The notes under the pieces are model-generated. The model was not told where the DNA came from, ran no database searches, and worked only from the letters and a program-made list of their open reading frames with translations. Of a stretch of 64,000 nucleotides of DNA, positions 33,728 through 41,598 are shown piece after piece. The stretch comes from Actinomyces oris (lineage in GTDB: Bacteria > Actinomycetota > Actinomycetes > Actinomycetales > Actinomycetaceae): contig NZ_CP014232.1 of assembly GCF_001553935.1 (NCBI RefSeq), positions 2,418,001 to 2,482,000 on the forward strand, given 5' to 3'. The position numbers and the translations under genes were made by a program. Position 1 is the first letter of the stretch; each line of letters opens with the position of its first letter.

Positions 33728-33922
33728 ATGCCGAAGAACAAGACGCACTCCGGTGCCAAGAAGCGCTTCCGGGTCACCGGCAGCGGCAAGCTCATGCGCG
33801 AGCAGGCCAACAAGCGCCACCTGCTGGAGGTCAAGTCCTCCCGCCGCAAGCGCAAGCTGTCCCAGGACCAGCCGGTCGCCCCGGCCGACGTCCGCCAGGT
33901 CAAGAAGCTGCTCGGTCGCTGA
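33728..33922 (+). CDS. rpmI: 50S ribosomal protein L35
   Basis: 64 aa, complete. [21 protein letters not shown] and the basic [10 protein letters not shown] segment are diagnostic of L35. Lies 123 bp after infC and 27 bp before rplT in the canonical infC-rpmI-rplT order. SD GAGGAAAT is close to the ATG. Confidence 0.97.
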   Translation: MPKNKTHSGAKKRFRVTGSGKLMREQANKRHLLEVKSSRRKRKLSQDQPVAPADVRQVKKLLGR

Positions 33923-33949
33923 CCGCCCAACCCACCAAGGAGTCTCACC

Positions 33950-34330
33950 ATGGCACGTGTGAAGCGGGCTGTTAACGCCCAGAAGAAGCGTCGTTCCGTT
34001 CTCGAGAAGGCCTCGGGCTACCGCGGCCAGCGCTCGCGCCTCTACCGCAAGGCCAAGGAGCAGGTCACCCACTCCGGCGTCTACGCGTTCCGCGACCGTC
34101 GCGCCCGCAAGGGCGACTTCCGTCGCCTGTGGATCCAGCGCATCAACGCTGCCGCCCGCGCCGAGGGCCTGACCTACAACCGCTTCATCCAGGGGCTTGG
34201 CCTGGCCGGCGTGGAGATCGACCGTCGCATGCTCGCCGAGCTGGCCGTCAACGAGCCCGCGGGCTTCAAGGCCCTCGTTGAGGTGGCCCGCAAGGCCCTC
34301 CCCGAGGACGTCAACGCCCCCAAGGCCTGA
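33950..34330 (+). CDS. rplT: 50S ribosomal protein L20
   Basis: 126 aa, complete. [34 protein letters not shown] and [20 protein letters not shown] are L20 signatures. Early 23S rRNA-binding assembly protein and, in other phyla, translational repressor of its own operon, which makes the long infC leader upstream relevant. SD AAGGAG is ideally placed. Confidence 0.97.
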   Translation: MARVKRAVNAQKKRRSVLEKASGYRGQRSRLYRKAKEQVTHSGVYAFRDRRARKGDFRRLWIQRINAAARAEGLTYNRFIQGLGLAGVEIDRRMLAELAVNEPAGFKALVEVARKALPEDVNAPKA

Positions 34331-34378
34331 ATCACCAGCGCAGCCGGGCGCCAGCCCCGCTGACACAGCATCGTCGAG

Positions 34379-34415
34379 TCCTCGCCACACACCCTGAACC
34401 GGTTGGTGGCGAGGA
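34379..34415 (+). terminator. Terminator of the infC-rpmI-rplT operon
   Basis: TCCTCGCCAC (34379-34388) pairs with GTGGCGAGGA (34406-34415), a perfect 10-bp stem with a 17-nt loop, followed by TTCGGCGTTCT. It lies between rplT and the methyltransferase gene. Confidence 0.7.
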
Positions 34416-34453
34416 TTCGGCGTTCTGGGAGGCCTCTCGCGTAGGCTGACGGC

Positions 34454-35386
34454 ATGAGCCCTACCGCCTCCGCCGTCCCCGATGAGTTCCTCGACGACTC
34501 CGCCGAGCGTCCTCAGATCCGCGGGCCGCGGCGGCGTACCGTCAGCGAGGGGCCGGCCGCCGGCCACGAGGTGCTGAGCAATCCGACCTCGGCCCGTATC
34601 TCCCGGGTGGCGGGCCTGTCGCGCCGCAACGCGCGGGCCAAGCACCGACGCTTCCTCGTCGAAGGCCCCCAGGGCGTGCGCGAGGCCGTTCGGCACGCCC
34701 CCGGTCGCGTGCTCGACGTCTACCTCACTGAGGCAGCCCTCGAGCGCCACAGCGAGATCTGGGACGAGGCCGTCGCGGCCGGGCTCTACGTGCACGTCAC
34801 CACCCAGCAGGTCATGGACGCCATGAGCCCAGATGCCCAGGGCCTCCTCGCCGTCGTGGCCACCGAGGAGGCCACCGGCTCCGAGGCGCTGGCCGCCGCC
34901 CTGGAGGGGGCCAGGCTCGTCGCCGTCCTCACCCAGGCCCAGGACCCCGGGAACGCCGGCACCATCATCCGGGCCGCCGACGCCGCCGGAGCCGACGCCG
35001 TCGTCCTCGTGCGCGGCAGCGTGGACCCCACCGCACCGAAGGTCGTGCGCTCCACCGCCGGAAGCCTCTTCCACCTGCCTGTGGTCACCGGCGTGGCCCT
35101 CGACGATGCCGTCACCGCCCTCCACAACGCCGGACTCACCGTCCTGGCCGCCGACGGACGCGGGGACTTCGACCTCTTCGAGGCCGAGTCACTCCTGGAG
35201 GCCCCCAGTGCCTGGCTGCTCGGCAACGAGGCGCGCGGACTGCCCTCAGAGGCGCTGAGCCGAGCCGACGCCGTCGTCTCCATCCCCATCTACGGCAAGG
35301 CGGAGTCCCTCAACGTCGCCGCCGCCGCGGCCGTCTGTCTCTACGCCAGCGCCCGGGCACAGGCCCAGCACTCTGGCCGCAGCTGA
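34454..35386 (+). CDS. TrmH/SpoU-family RNA 2'-O-methyltransferase
   Basis: 310 aa. SPOUT fold: an N-terminal substrate-binding domain (residues ~45-140, RFLVEGPQGVREAVR) and a C-terminal trefoil-knot SAM domain with the three SpoU motifs: DPGNAGTIIRAADAAGADAVVL, WLLGNEARGLP and IPIYGKAESLNVAAAAAVCLY. Methylates a ribose in rRNA or tRNA; the exact site is not readable. The first ~45 residues are an Actinomyces-style acidic extension. It follows rplT, a common arrangement in Actinobacteria, and is convergent with the GT1 gene (1-bp gap). Confidence 0.93.
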   Translation: MSPTASAVPDEFLDDSAERPQIRGPRRRTVSEGPAAGHEVLSNPTSARISRVAGLSRRNARAKHRRFLVEGPQGVREAVRHAPGRVLDVYLTEAALERHSEIWDEAVAAGLYVHVTTQQVMDAMSPDAQGLLAVVATEEATGSEALAAALEGARLVAVLTQAQDPGNAGTIIRAADAAGADAVVLVRGSVDPTAPKVVRSTAGSLFHLPVVTGVALDDAVTALHNAGLTVLAADGRGDFDLFEAESLLEAPSAWLLGNEARGLPSEALSRADAVVSIPIYGKAESLNVAAAAAVCLYASARAQAQHSGRS

Positions 35387-35387
35387 C

Positions 35388-36668
35388 TCACAGCAGCTCG
35401 CAGATCGCCTCAGCGGCTCGGCCCGGTCCGTCGAGTCCCTCCATGAGCCCCGCCATCCGCCGGGCGCGTGAACGCATGCCTTCGTCGGCCAGGGCCTGGC
35501 GCACCAGCTCCGCCCAGTCGGTCCTGCGAGCCTCCCGCTGTGACACGAGCCTGGCCGAGCCGAAGGCCGCACAACGCTGCACGTTGAAACGCTGCTCGAA
35601 CTGCAACGGAATCCCGATGAAGGGCCACCCCTGGACGCAGCTGGTCTGCACCGTTCCCTCTCCGCCGTGAGTGATGGCCAGGTCGACGGCGTCGCCCAGC
35701 TGGTGGGCCGGGATCCAGTCAGTGACGTGGACATTGCGCGGAAGAGTCTCCAGGTCCTCTTGGTGAAGGTGGGAACGCACCGGAGCCAGCACTTGGCAGT
35801 CCGCCCGGCCCAGGCCTGCCAGCACGTGAAGGACGAGGTCACGGTTCCCCGATGAGCCCATGGCGAAGTACACCAGGGGTTGGGGTCCGGCGACCAGTTC
35901 GGCCAGGAACTCGGGGAGCTCCCCGGGTAGGCGGGCGTAGACCGGCCCCACCACCCGGTGACCCTCCGGCATCCTCAGCCACCCGGGCAGCAGGTGCGGG
36001 GCAGTGGCGATGAGATTGAGGTCGGCAGTGAGTCCGTTGAGCACCCCCTGGGGCAGCGAAACACCATTGGTCCTGGCCACAGAATGGAAGGAACGAGGCA
36101 GGGGGAGCCGGGTCCCGAGCGCATGGAGCGCGTGGGCGGCCACGTTGTCGACCAGGCACTCCTCCGGGCGGGTGCGGGGCAGGAAGCCGGTGGCGCCGGT
36201 GGAGCGCGCCGCCTCCAGGTGCGCCAGGGAGTAGGCGAAGGGCCGTACGAAAACTAGTGGCACGCACTCCGCCCGCGCAGAAATAAACTGGCTGGGAGTT
36301 ACTCCGATGACAACGGCGTCGGGACGCAAGGAACGCAGCAGGACGCGCTCACTTGTCACCCGCTGCGCGAGCATCTTCTCCGTGAACGGGTGACGCAGGC
36401 TGCGACCCTGGTCGAAGTCCAGCGCCTGCCGTCCCTCCTCCTCACTGAGGTAGGGGGTCAGCAGGCGGAACTCGAAGCCCGCGGCCCTGATGTACTCGGT
36501 GTTGCGTGGCGAGAAGCCGGCGAAGACGCACTCGACGTGCGAGGGCATCCGGCGAGCCACCTCGATCGCACGGGTCACCTCGGCAAAGTTGAATGTCTCC
36601 GGAGCGAAGAGGACACGCGATGTCCTGCGGCGTACAGCCACCACATCACCAGTGGTGCCTTGAGGCAT
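35388..36668 (-). CDS. GT1-family (UGT/MGT-like) glycosyltransferase
   Basis: 426 aa, GT-B fold. The C-terminal nucleotide-sugar-binding half shows PLVYFAMGSSGNRDLV, VHVTDWIPAHQLGDAVDLAITHGGEGTVQTSCVQGWPFIGIPLQFEQ, the variant of the HGGxGT...PxxxDQ signature found in glycosyltransferases acting on small lipophilic acceptors such as macrolides, glycolipids and terpenoids. The last residue of the Q/Q pair (here FEQRFN) is typical for sugar contact. No signal or membrane segment. It is preceded by a perfect inverted repeat over its promoter and by a tetR gene in the same orientation, so it is probably inducible by its acceptor or a toxic compound. Confidence 0.85.
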   Translation of the reverse strand: MPQGTTGDVVAVRRRTSRVLFAPETFNFAEVTRAIEVARRMPSHVECVFAGFSPRNTEYIRAAGFEFRLLTPYLSEEEGRQALDFDQGRSLRHPFTEKMLAQRVTSERVLLRSLRPDAVVIGVTPSQFISARAECVPLVFVRPFAYSLAHLEAARSTGATGFLPRTRPEECLVDNVAAHALHALGTRLPLPRSFHSVARTNGVSLPQGVLNGLTADLNLIATAPHLLPGWLRMPEGHRVVGPVYARLPGELPEFLAELVAGPQPLVYFAMGSSGNRDLVLHVLAGLGRADCQVLAPVRSHLHQEDLETLPRNVHVTDWIPAHQLGDAVDLAITHGGEGTVQTSCVQGWPFIGIPLQFEQRFNVQRCAAFGSARLVSQREARRTDWAELVRQALADEGMRSRARRMAGLMEGLDGPGRAAEAICELL

Positions 36669-36730
36669 GATCGGCTCTCCTTCTGAGAGCGAGGGGTGCC
36701 ACAGTGCGGGTGAGCCCTCATCGTCGTTCT

Positions 36731-36748
36731 ATTGTACGTCTTGTACAA
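36731..36748 (-). promoter_or_regulatory. Inverted repeat overlapping the GT1 promoter
   Basis: TTGTAC (36732-36737), spacer GTCTT, GTACAA (36743-36748). On the minus strand the left half contains TACAAT, a good -10 hexamer, about 60 bp before the GT1 start. A repressor bound here would block RNA polymerase. It differs from the tetR operator at 37562, so a second regulator may be involved. Confidence 0.5.
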
Positions 36749-36766
36749 CCGGGGGAGAGAGTAGCA

Positions 36767-36794
36767 CGTTCGCGCCTACGCGAACGCCTTTTTT
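36767..36794 (+). terminator. Intrinsic terminator on the plus strand, facing away from annotated genes
   Basis: CGTTCGCG (36767-36774), loop CCTA, CGCGAACG (36779-36786), then CC and six T residues (36789-36794). This is the most classic terminator in the window, yet both flanking genes are on the minus strand. It would end a plus-strand transcript, for example an unannotated small RNA or readthrough from 35.4 kb. Confidence 0.7.
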
Positions 36795-36885
36795 ACGGCA
36801 GGTTCGAAATGCTGGAAGAAAGTGTGAGCAGCCCCGGGGGAGGCCTGAGTCTCGATGCGGCTCGGTTCGCCCTTAGTGCTCGCCC

Positions 36886-37548
36886 TCAGCGGTCGCTCAC
36901 CGGCTCGTGGGCGGTGGCCGGCGTCGTGGCCGGCGTCAAGGTCTGCTCGGAGGCGTGCTCGGCACCCTGACGAGCCTGAGACACCAGGCTCCGCAGCGTC
37001 TGGGCGGACATGTTCGTGATGGTCTTCTGACTGATCTCGGGGTGATCCAGCCAGGCCAGGCACAGGGTGATCATCGTGCTGATCCACACCTCAGCGGCGA
37101 ACATGGCGCACTCGTCGGGCTCGGCGATGCCCATGAGCATGAGGACGAGGCGTTCGTAACGCTCGAAGCTGGTAGCCAGGGCGGCCGCGATCTCAGGGTC
37201 CTGGTCAAGGCCTCCGGTGTGAAGCGCTCGAAGGCTGTCGGGCCTGGCCTTCACGTAGCCCGCGAAGGTGGAGATCGCCCCTTCCAGGGTCAGTGCCGTC
37301 TGCTGCTCGACCAGGCCGTGAAGGTGAAGGATCTCGTGCTCCACGATGGCTCGGGCGAAGGCGATCTTGGAGGGGAAGTAGTGATAGAAGAGCGTGCGTG
37401 AGACGCCGGCCCGCTTGATGATCTCGTTGACGTGAGTGCGGTCCAGTGTTCCTTCCGCGAACAGCTCGACGCCGACTCTCACCAGCTCCTCCCGACGCTG
37501 CTCGGGCTGGAGGCGGCGACGCGGATCGGTGGTATTCGCTGGACTCAT
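36886..37548 (-). CDS. TetR-family transcriptional regulator
   Basis: 220 aa from ATG 37548; the frame is open upstream without similarity. The HTH is typical: RREELVRVGVELFAEGTLDRTHVNEIIKRAGVSRTLFYHYFPSKIAFARAI (residues ~14-66). The ligand-binding part (~70-200) is divergent, so the inducer is unknown. A perfect palindrome lies 14-27 bp upstream of the start and should be its autoregulatory operator. It is followed, in the same orientation, by the GT1 gene, its likely target, and it is divergent from the amino-acid ABC operon. Confidence 0.9.
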   Translation of the reverse strand: MSPANTTDPRRRLQPEQRREELVRVGVELFAEGTLDRTHVNEIIKRAGVSRTLFYHYFPSKIAFARAIVEHEILHLHGLVEQQTALTLEGAISTFAGYVKARPDSLRALHTGGLDQDPEIAAALATSFERYERLVLMLMGIAEPDECAMFAAEVWISTMITLCLAWLDHPEISQKTITNMSAQTLRSLVSQARQGAEHASEQTLTPATTPATAHEPVSDR

Positions 37549-37561
37549 GCAGATGAGACTA

Positions 37562-37575
37562 CGACCGCACGGTCG
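37562..37575. promoter_or_regulatory. Palindromic TetR operator
   Basis: CGACCG (37562-37567), spacer CA, CGGTCG (37570-37575), perfect inverted repeat just upstream of tetR. The GACCG-NN-CGGTC core recurs at 13544-13555. Position fits autorepression and possibly influence on the divergent ABC promoter 70 bp away. Confidence 0.55.
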
Positions 37576-37643
37576 GCGTACGCGGTTAGGCGCTCTGCAT
37601 GGCGTGTGAGCATCGTCCCAGGGATCGTGGCGTTCTGAGACGG

Positions 37644-37672
37644 TTGACGCTCCGGTTGGAGACGGTGCTACT
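37644..37672 (+). promoter_or_regulatory. Putative promoter of the Cys-leader/ABC operon
   Basis: TTGACG (37644-37649), 17-bp spacer, GCTACT (37667-37672). The start of transcription would be near 37679, leaving a leader with hairpins GAGAG/CTCTC (37682-37686 with 37694-37698) and TTGTGT/ACACAA (37703-37708 with 37715-37720) before the leader peptide. The -35 is good, the -10 weak. Confidence 0.5.
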
Positions 37673-37736
37673 CTTCCTGACGAGAGGTTGGAACTCTCTG
37701 ATTTGTGTAGGCCGACACAAGCCAAGGAGGAATGCA

Positions 37737-37772
37737 GTGCGCATGCGGATGTGTTGCTGTTGCTGTCGATGA
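37737..37772 (+). CDS. Poly-cysteine leader peptide (attenuator)
   Basis: GTG start six bases after a perfect SD AAGGAGG (37724-37730). It encodes MRMRMCCCCCR and stops with TGA. The five Cys codons are consecutive (TGT TGC TGT TGC TGT, 37752-37766). ATG 37743 or 37749 could also serve, giving an even shorter peptide with the same Cys run. Poly-cysteine short frames are known in mycobacteria as cysteine-responsive attenuators of downstream genes; there they are often leaderless. Here it precedes an amino-acid ABC importer by 41 bp. A ribosome short of Cys-tRNA would stall on the run, change leader folding and raise expression of the importer. Too short for ORF callers. Confidence 0.8.
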   Translation: MRMRMCCCCCR

Positions 37773-37816
37773 GACAGATGACGCTCCCATACCCATGTTG
37801 AGACGAGGTACTCGTG
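37763..37816 (+). promoter_or_regulatory. Hairpins between the Cys leader and the ABC start codon
   Basis: CTGTC (37763-37767), covering the last Cys codons, pairs with GACAG (37773-37777) just after the stop codon. ACGAG (37803-37807) pairs with CTCGT (37811-37815); this stem contains most of the SD GAGG (37805-37808) and the first two bases of the GTG start at 37814. So the importer's initiation site is sequestered, and leader translation could alter this. No U-tract terminator is present, which suggests translational rather than transcriptional attenuation. Confidence 0.55.
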
Positions 37817-38599
37817 ACCGCATCCGCCCCCTCTCCTGACCAGACCGCCGCAGACCGGGACGATGACGTCCTGGTGCGGATCAGCAACGTCACCAAGTAC
37901 TACGGCCGTTTCAAGGCTCTCGATGACGTCTCCCTCGACATCCACCGTGGCGAGGTCGTAGCGGTCATCGGCGCCTCGGGATCGGGCAAGTCGACCCTGT
38001 GCCGTACCGTCAACCGCCTCGAGCCGATTCAGGAAGGGCAGATCGAGATCGACGGAATCCCGCTACCTCAGGAGGGCCGGGCCCTCGCTCAGCTGCGCGC
38101 CGAGGTGGGAATGGTCTTCCAGTCCTTCAACCTCTTCCCGCACCGCACGGTCCTGGACAACATCACCCTGGCGCCCGTCAAGGTGCGAGGCATCCCCCGG
38201 GGGCGGGCTGAGGAACGTGCCCGTGAGCTGCTGGCCCGAGTCGGTCTGGAGGACCAGGCGGAAAAGCGCCCCTCCCAGCTCTCCGGAGGTCAGCAGCAGC
38301 GCGTCGCCATCGCCCGTGCACTGGCCATGGACCCCAAGCTCATGCTCTTCGATGAGCCCACCAGCGCCCTGGACCCGGAGATGATCAACGAGGTCCTCGA
38401 CGTCATCAAGGACCTGGCGGCCTCGGGCATGACCATGCTCGTCGTCACCCACGAGATGGGCTTCGCCCGCTCGGTCGCCGATCGGGTCGTCTTCATGGAC
38501 GGCGGCCAGATCGTTGAGTCCGGCCGGCCTGCCGAGTTCTTCTCCTCCCCGCGCACTGAGCGCGCCCGCGACTTCCTCTCCAAGGTGCTCAGCCACTGA
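37814..38599 (+). CDS. Polar amino-acid ABC transporter ATPase (probable cystine/cysteine importer)
   Basis: 261 aa, GTG start. Walker [11 protein letters not shown]-loop [12 protein letters not shown], signature [16 protein letters not shown], Walker [15 protein letters not shown] and the switch His in [22 protein letters not shown]: a GlnQ/HisP-type ATPase for amino-acid uptake. It heads a four-gene operon in the order ATPase, binding protein, permease, permease, the same as corynebacterial gluABCD, so automatic annotation would say glutamate. The poly-Cys leader upstream points to cystine or cysteine instead (inference). Confidence 0.92.
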   Translation: MTASAPSPDQTAADRDDDVLVRISNVTKYYGRFKALDDVSLDIHRGEVVAVIGASGSGKSTLCRTVNRLEPIQEGQIEIDGIPLPQEGRALAQLRAEVGMVFQSFNLFPHRTVLDNITLAPVKVRGIPRGRAEERARELLARVGLEDQAEKRPSQLSGGQQQRVAIARALAMDPKLMLFDEPTSALDPEMINEVLDVIKDLAASGMTMLVVTHEMGFARSVADRVVFMDGGQIVESGRPAEFFSSPRTERARDFLSKVLSH

Positions 38600-38688
38600 G
38601 CCCCGAACCGCATCCTCTCCCGAGTGCGGCGACCACCGCAGGCCCAGCGCCTGGGACGGCCCCTCCCCGTCCGAACGAAAGGAACACC

Positions 38689-39669
38689 ATGACCACCCTC
38701 TCCCGCCGCGGACTCCTGGCCACGACCGGCGCCCTCTCCCTGGCAGGCGTCCTGGCCGCCTGCGCAGACACGGGCGCCGATGGCAAGGCCGTCGCCTCGT
38801 CGTCGGCCTCCGACGCCGACTACGACAAGGCCATCAACTCCGGTCCGGTGGCCGCCGCCGACGTCGTGGCCGCCTCCCCCTGGGCCGCCTCCGTGAAGCA
38901 GGCGAAAAAGCTCGTCACCGGCGGGACCAAAACCTCCGAGGTCTTCTCCTGGGAGGACTCCAAGACGAAGAAGATCTCCGGCTTCGATGCGGCCATCGCC
39001 CAGGCGCTGGCCCGCTACATCATCGGCGGCGACGACGCCCGCTCCCTCCTCGAGGTCCAGCAGGTCACCTCCGAGACGCGTGAGACCGTCCTGACCAACG
39101 GCACGGTCAAGGCCGTCATCGCCACCTACACGATCACCCCGGAGCGGGCCAAGAAGATCGACTTCGCAGGCCCCTACTACGCCTCCAGCCAGGCCATCCT
39201 GGTCAAGGCCGATAACAAGGACATCACCGGCGTCGACACCCTCACCGGGGACGTCGCGGTCCAGTCCAACTCCTCGTCTGCCGCCGCCCTGAAGAAGTAC
39301 GCCCCCAAGGCCACCGCCAAGCCCTTCGACACCCAGGCCAAGTGCGTCGCCGCCGTCGAGAGCGGGCAGGTCAAGGCATACGTCGTGGACCAGTCCCTGC
39401 TCAAGAGCGAGGTTCTGTCCAATGACAAGGTCAAGATCGTCGGTGACACCTTCGCCGAGGACCCCTACGGCATCGGACTTCCCAAGGACTCCGGGGCGCA
39501 GGCCTTCGTCAACACCTTCCTCAAGACGATTGAGGACGACGGCACCTGGAAGAGGATCTGGGAGGCGACAATCGGCAAGTCCCTCGGCGGCACCGCCCCT
39601 CAGCCCCCGGCCCTCGGCTCGGTGCCCGGGTCCTCGGCCAGCGGCGACGCGACCGCGCAGAGCTCCTGA
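38689..39669 (+). CDS. Amino-acid ABC transporter substrate-binding lipoprotein
   Basis: 326 aa, SBP_bac_3 family. N-terminus LSRRGLLATTGALSLAGVLAAC: a twin-Arg-like motif and lipobox LAAC with Cys25, so it is anchored to the outer membrane face, possibly after Tat export. Residues ~85-300 contain the periplasmic-binding fold: SGFDAAIAQALARYI, TNGTVKAVIATYTITPERAKKIDFAGPYYASSQAILV and GIGLPKDSGAQAFVNTFLK. The C-terminal ~25 residues are Pro/Ser-rich. Captures the substrate for the two permeases downstream; preceded by SD GAAAGGA. Confidence 0.92.
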   Translation: MTTLSRRGLLATTGALSLAGVLAACADTGADGKAVASSSASDADYDKAINSGPVAAADVVAASPWAASVKQAKKLVTGGTKTSEVFSWEDSKTKKISGFDAAIAQALARYIIGGDDARSLLEVQQVTSETRETVLTNGTVKAVIATYTITPERAKKIDFAGPYYASSQAILVKADNKDITGVDTLTGDVAVQSNSSSAAALKKYAPKATAKPFDTQAKCVAAVESGQVKAYVVDQSLLKSEVLSNDKVKIVGDTFAEDPYGIGLPKDSGAQAFVNTFLKTIEDDGTWKRIWEATIGKSLGGTAPQPPALGSVPGSSASGDATAQSS

Positions 39670-39794
39670 ACGACCTCACTGCCTGTCAGGCTTGCCGCGT
39701 CCTCGACCCAAGCGGACCCGCCGCAGGGCCGACGGCGCGGCAGCCGACAGCATTCCCGTCATGGTGACGACCCGCATCGTTCAAGGAGGCGACT

Positions 39795-40451
39795 GTGAGT
39801 GCCATTACCGACAATCTCCCCGCTATCGGTTGGGGGCTGCTGGTCACGCTGGTGATCTCCGTCCTGTCCTACCTGGGTGGGCTGCTCCTGGGGTCACTCA
39901 TGGCCATCTTCCGGGTCGGTCCCATCCCTCCGCTGCGTGCACTGGGTGCGGCGTGGGTGACAGTGGCCTGCAATATCCCCAATCTGTGCCTCATGGTGCT
40001 TGTCGGGCTGGCGCTACCTCATGTCGGTATCACCATCCCGCTTTTCTGGTCGGTGATCGTGGCGCTGGTCTTCTCCTCATCGGGATTCGTGTGTGAGACG
40101 GTCCGCAGCGGGATCAACTCGGTGCCCAAGGGGCAGATCGAGGCCGCCCGTGCGCTGGGCATGCCCTTCGGGCTCATCATTCGCGGCATCGTTCTGCCTC
40201 AGGCGCTGGCCCGCACGATCCAGCCACTGGTCAACATCTTCATCGCCTGCCTTATCGGCTCCTCGCTCGCCGCGGCGATCGGTGTCGTCGAGCTGACGGC
40301 CGTGACGCAGAGAATCAACCAGGAACGAGCCGCGGGAGTCATCACCTTCCTCACCTCCGGCCTTACCTACCTGGCCATCGCCTTCGCCGCCACGAAGGTC
40401 GGCGGGCTCCTTGAGAGGCGCCTCGAGTTCATGGGGAGGGGGCGAGCATGA
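39795..40451 (+). CDS. Amino-acid ABC transporter permease (first)
   Basis: 218 aa, GTG start behind a perfect AAGGAGG. Five hydrophobic helices in HisM/GlnP arrangement. The EAA loop that contacts the ATPase is clear: GQIEAARALGMPFGLIIRGIVLPQALARTIQPLVN. The gene overlaps the second permease by four bases, so the two form a heterodimeric channel. Confidence 0.92.
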   Translation: MSAITDNLPAIGWGLLVTLVISVLSYLGGLLLGSLMAIFRVGPIPPLRALGAAWVTVACNIPNLCLMVLVGLALPHVGITIPLFWSVIVALVFSSSGFVCETVRSGINSVPKGQIEAARALGMPFGLIIRGIVLPQALARTIQPLVNIFIACLIGSSLAAAIGVVELTAVTQRINQERAAGVITFLTSGLTYLAIAFAATKVGGLLERRLEFMGRGRA

Positions 40452-41323
40452 GCTCAGACATCATGCCGATGACAGAGCCCCGTCCACGCCGTCAGCGGAG
40501 TCAGGACTCCGGGGCGACGGATGCGGCACTGCTCTTCGATGAGCCCGGGCCGCGGGGGCGCATCCTGATCGCCATCGGATCAGTCGTCGCCGTCATCGGA
40601 ATCGCGGGGCTGGCGGCCGCGGTCCTCTACCGGCTGGACCTCGCGGGACAGCTCGACTATCCCAAGTGGCGCTACTTCCTGGGGCAGTCGGTCGTCAGTC
40701 AGCTTCTGGAGGCGGCCGGGACCACGTTGACCCTGGGGGGCGTTGCTGCGGTACTCACCTTTCCCCTGGGAATCGCCTTGGGCTGGCTCCGCCTGCTGGA
40801 CAACCGCCCCATCAAGTGGCTGGTCGGCCTGTGGGTCGATGCCATGCGGGCGGTGCCGATGCTGCTGCTCGTCTACTTCTTCCTCCTGGTGGTTCCCCGC
40901 TTCGCCACGATCTCGGACTTCTGGAAGCTGGCACTGCCCATCGTCATGTGCACCTCGGCGACGACGGCGGAGGTCTTCCGCTCCGGTGTCCGGGCGCTGG
41001 ACCGCGGCCAGACGGAGGCCGCTTGGGCACTGGGGATGAGTCCATCGCTCACCATGCGCCTCATCCTGGCGCCGCAGGCCCTGCGCCTCATGCTCCCAAC
41101 CCTGATCACGCAGATGGTGACCATCATCAAGGGGACGACGCTGGCGTACGTGCTGGCCTACCCCGAGCTCATGTATCGCGGCTCCACCATGATCGGCCAG
41201 GCCAAGATCGATGCCCATTTGTCGGTCTTCTTCCAGACCTACGTCATCATCGCCGTGCTCTACATCATCGTGAACTGGTCCCTGGGGGCACTGGCGAGGT
41301 ACATCGAGTCGCGTACCCGCTGA
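40448..41323 (+). CDS. Amino-acid ABC transporter permease (second)
   Basis: 291 aa. A ~45-residue polar N-terminal extension precedes five or six helices; the first (ILIAIGSVVAVIGIAGLAAAVLY) lies before the conserved permease core (~80-285). EAA loop: GQTEAAWALGMSPSLTMRLILAPQALRLMLPTLITQ. Partner of the preceding permease. Last gene of the operon; no hairpin terminator was seen in the 140 bp after it. Confidence 0.92.
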   Translation: MSSDIMPMTEPRPRRQRSQDSGATDAALLFDEPGPRGRILIAIGSVVAVIGIAGLAAAVLYRLDLAGQLDYPKWRYFLGQSVVSQLLEAAGTTLTLGGVAAVLTFPLGIALGWLRLLDNRPIKWLVGLWVDAMRAVPMLLLVYFFLLVVPRFATISDFWKLALPIVMCTSATTAEVFRSGVRALDRGQTEAAWALGMSPSLTMRLILAPQALRLMLPTLITQMVTIIKGTTLAYVLAYPELMYRGSTMIGQAKIDAHLSVFFQTYVIIAVLYIIVNWSLGALARYIESRTR

Positions 41324-41471
41324 GGTGGGCGTCACCGGGAGGAGATCGCAGCGACGCAGTGAAGCTGCAGTGTTGAACTCGGTGGAGGATCTTCGGCGCT
41401 GTTGTTGCACAGTTTCCGGTGCGTGATCGTCTGCACGGATATCACCCCGTAGCAGCTGTAGCGCTGCGCTG

Positions 41472-41533
41472 CGTCGTCAGGCGGGCAGGTCGCGGCGGGT
41501 GTAGGCGACCAGGCCGATCATGATGTCGGTGAG
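41472..41533 (-). pseudogene. Relic: duplicated 3' end of an ABC-2 permease gene
   Basis: These 62 bp match 42504-42565 at 57 positions, same orientation. The coding part reads ...LTDIMIGLVAYTRRDLPA-stop, against ...IGIMIGLVAYARRDLPA-stop of the intact permease. Upstream of it the similarity ends abruptly and no reading frame continues. It is a leftover of a former second permease copy, and the two copies now flank the marR/membrane-protein pair as direct repeats. The rest of the 41324-41598 gap shows no gene. Confidence 0.8.
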
Positions 41534-41598
41534 GTCGAGCCAGAACTTGGGTGGATCACGGCTCCGACCTTGCCTCGAGGTCGGTGGGTGGACCTGGG

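Noticed and set aside
37732..37837. ATG 37732 frame (MQCACGCVAV...) overlapping the poly-Cys leader
   Set aside because: Only one base from the SD, so initiation there is unlikely, although it also contains Cys codons.
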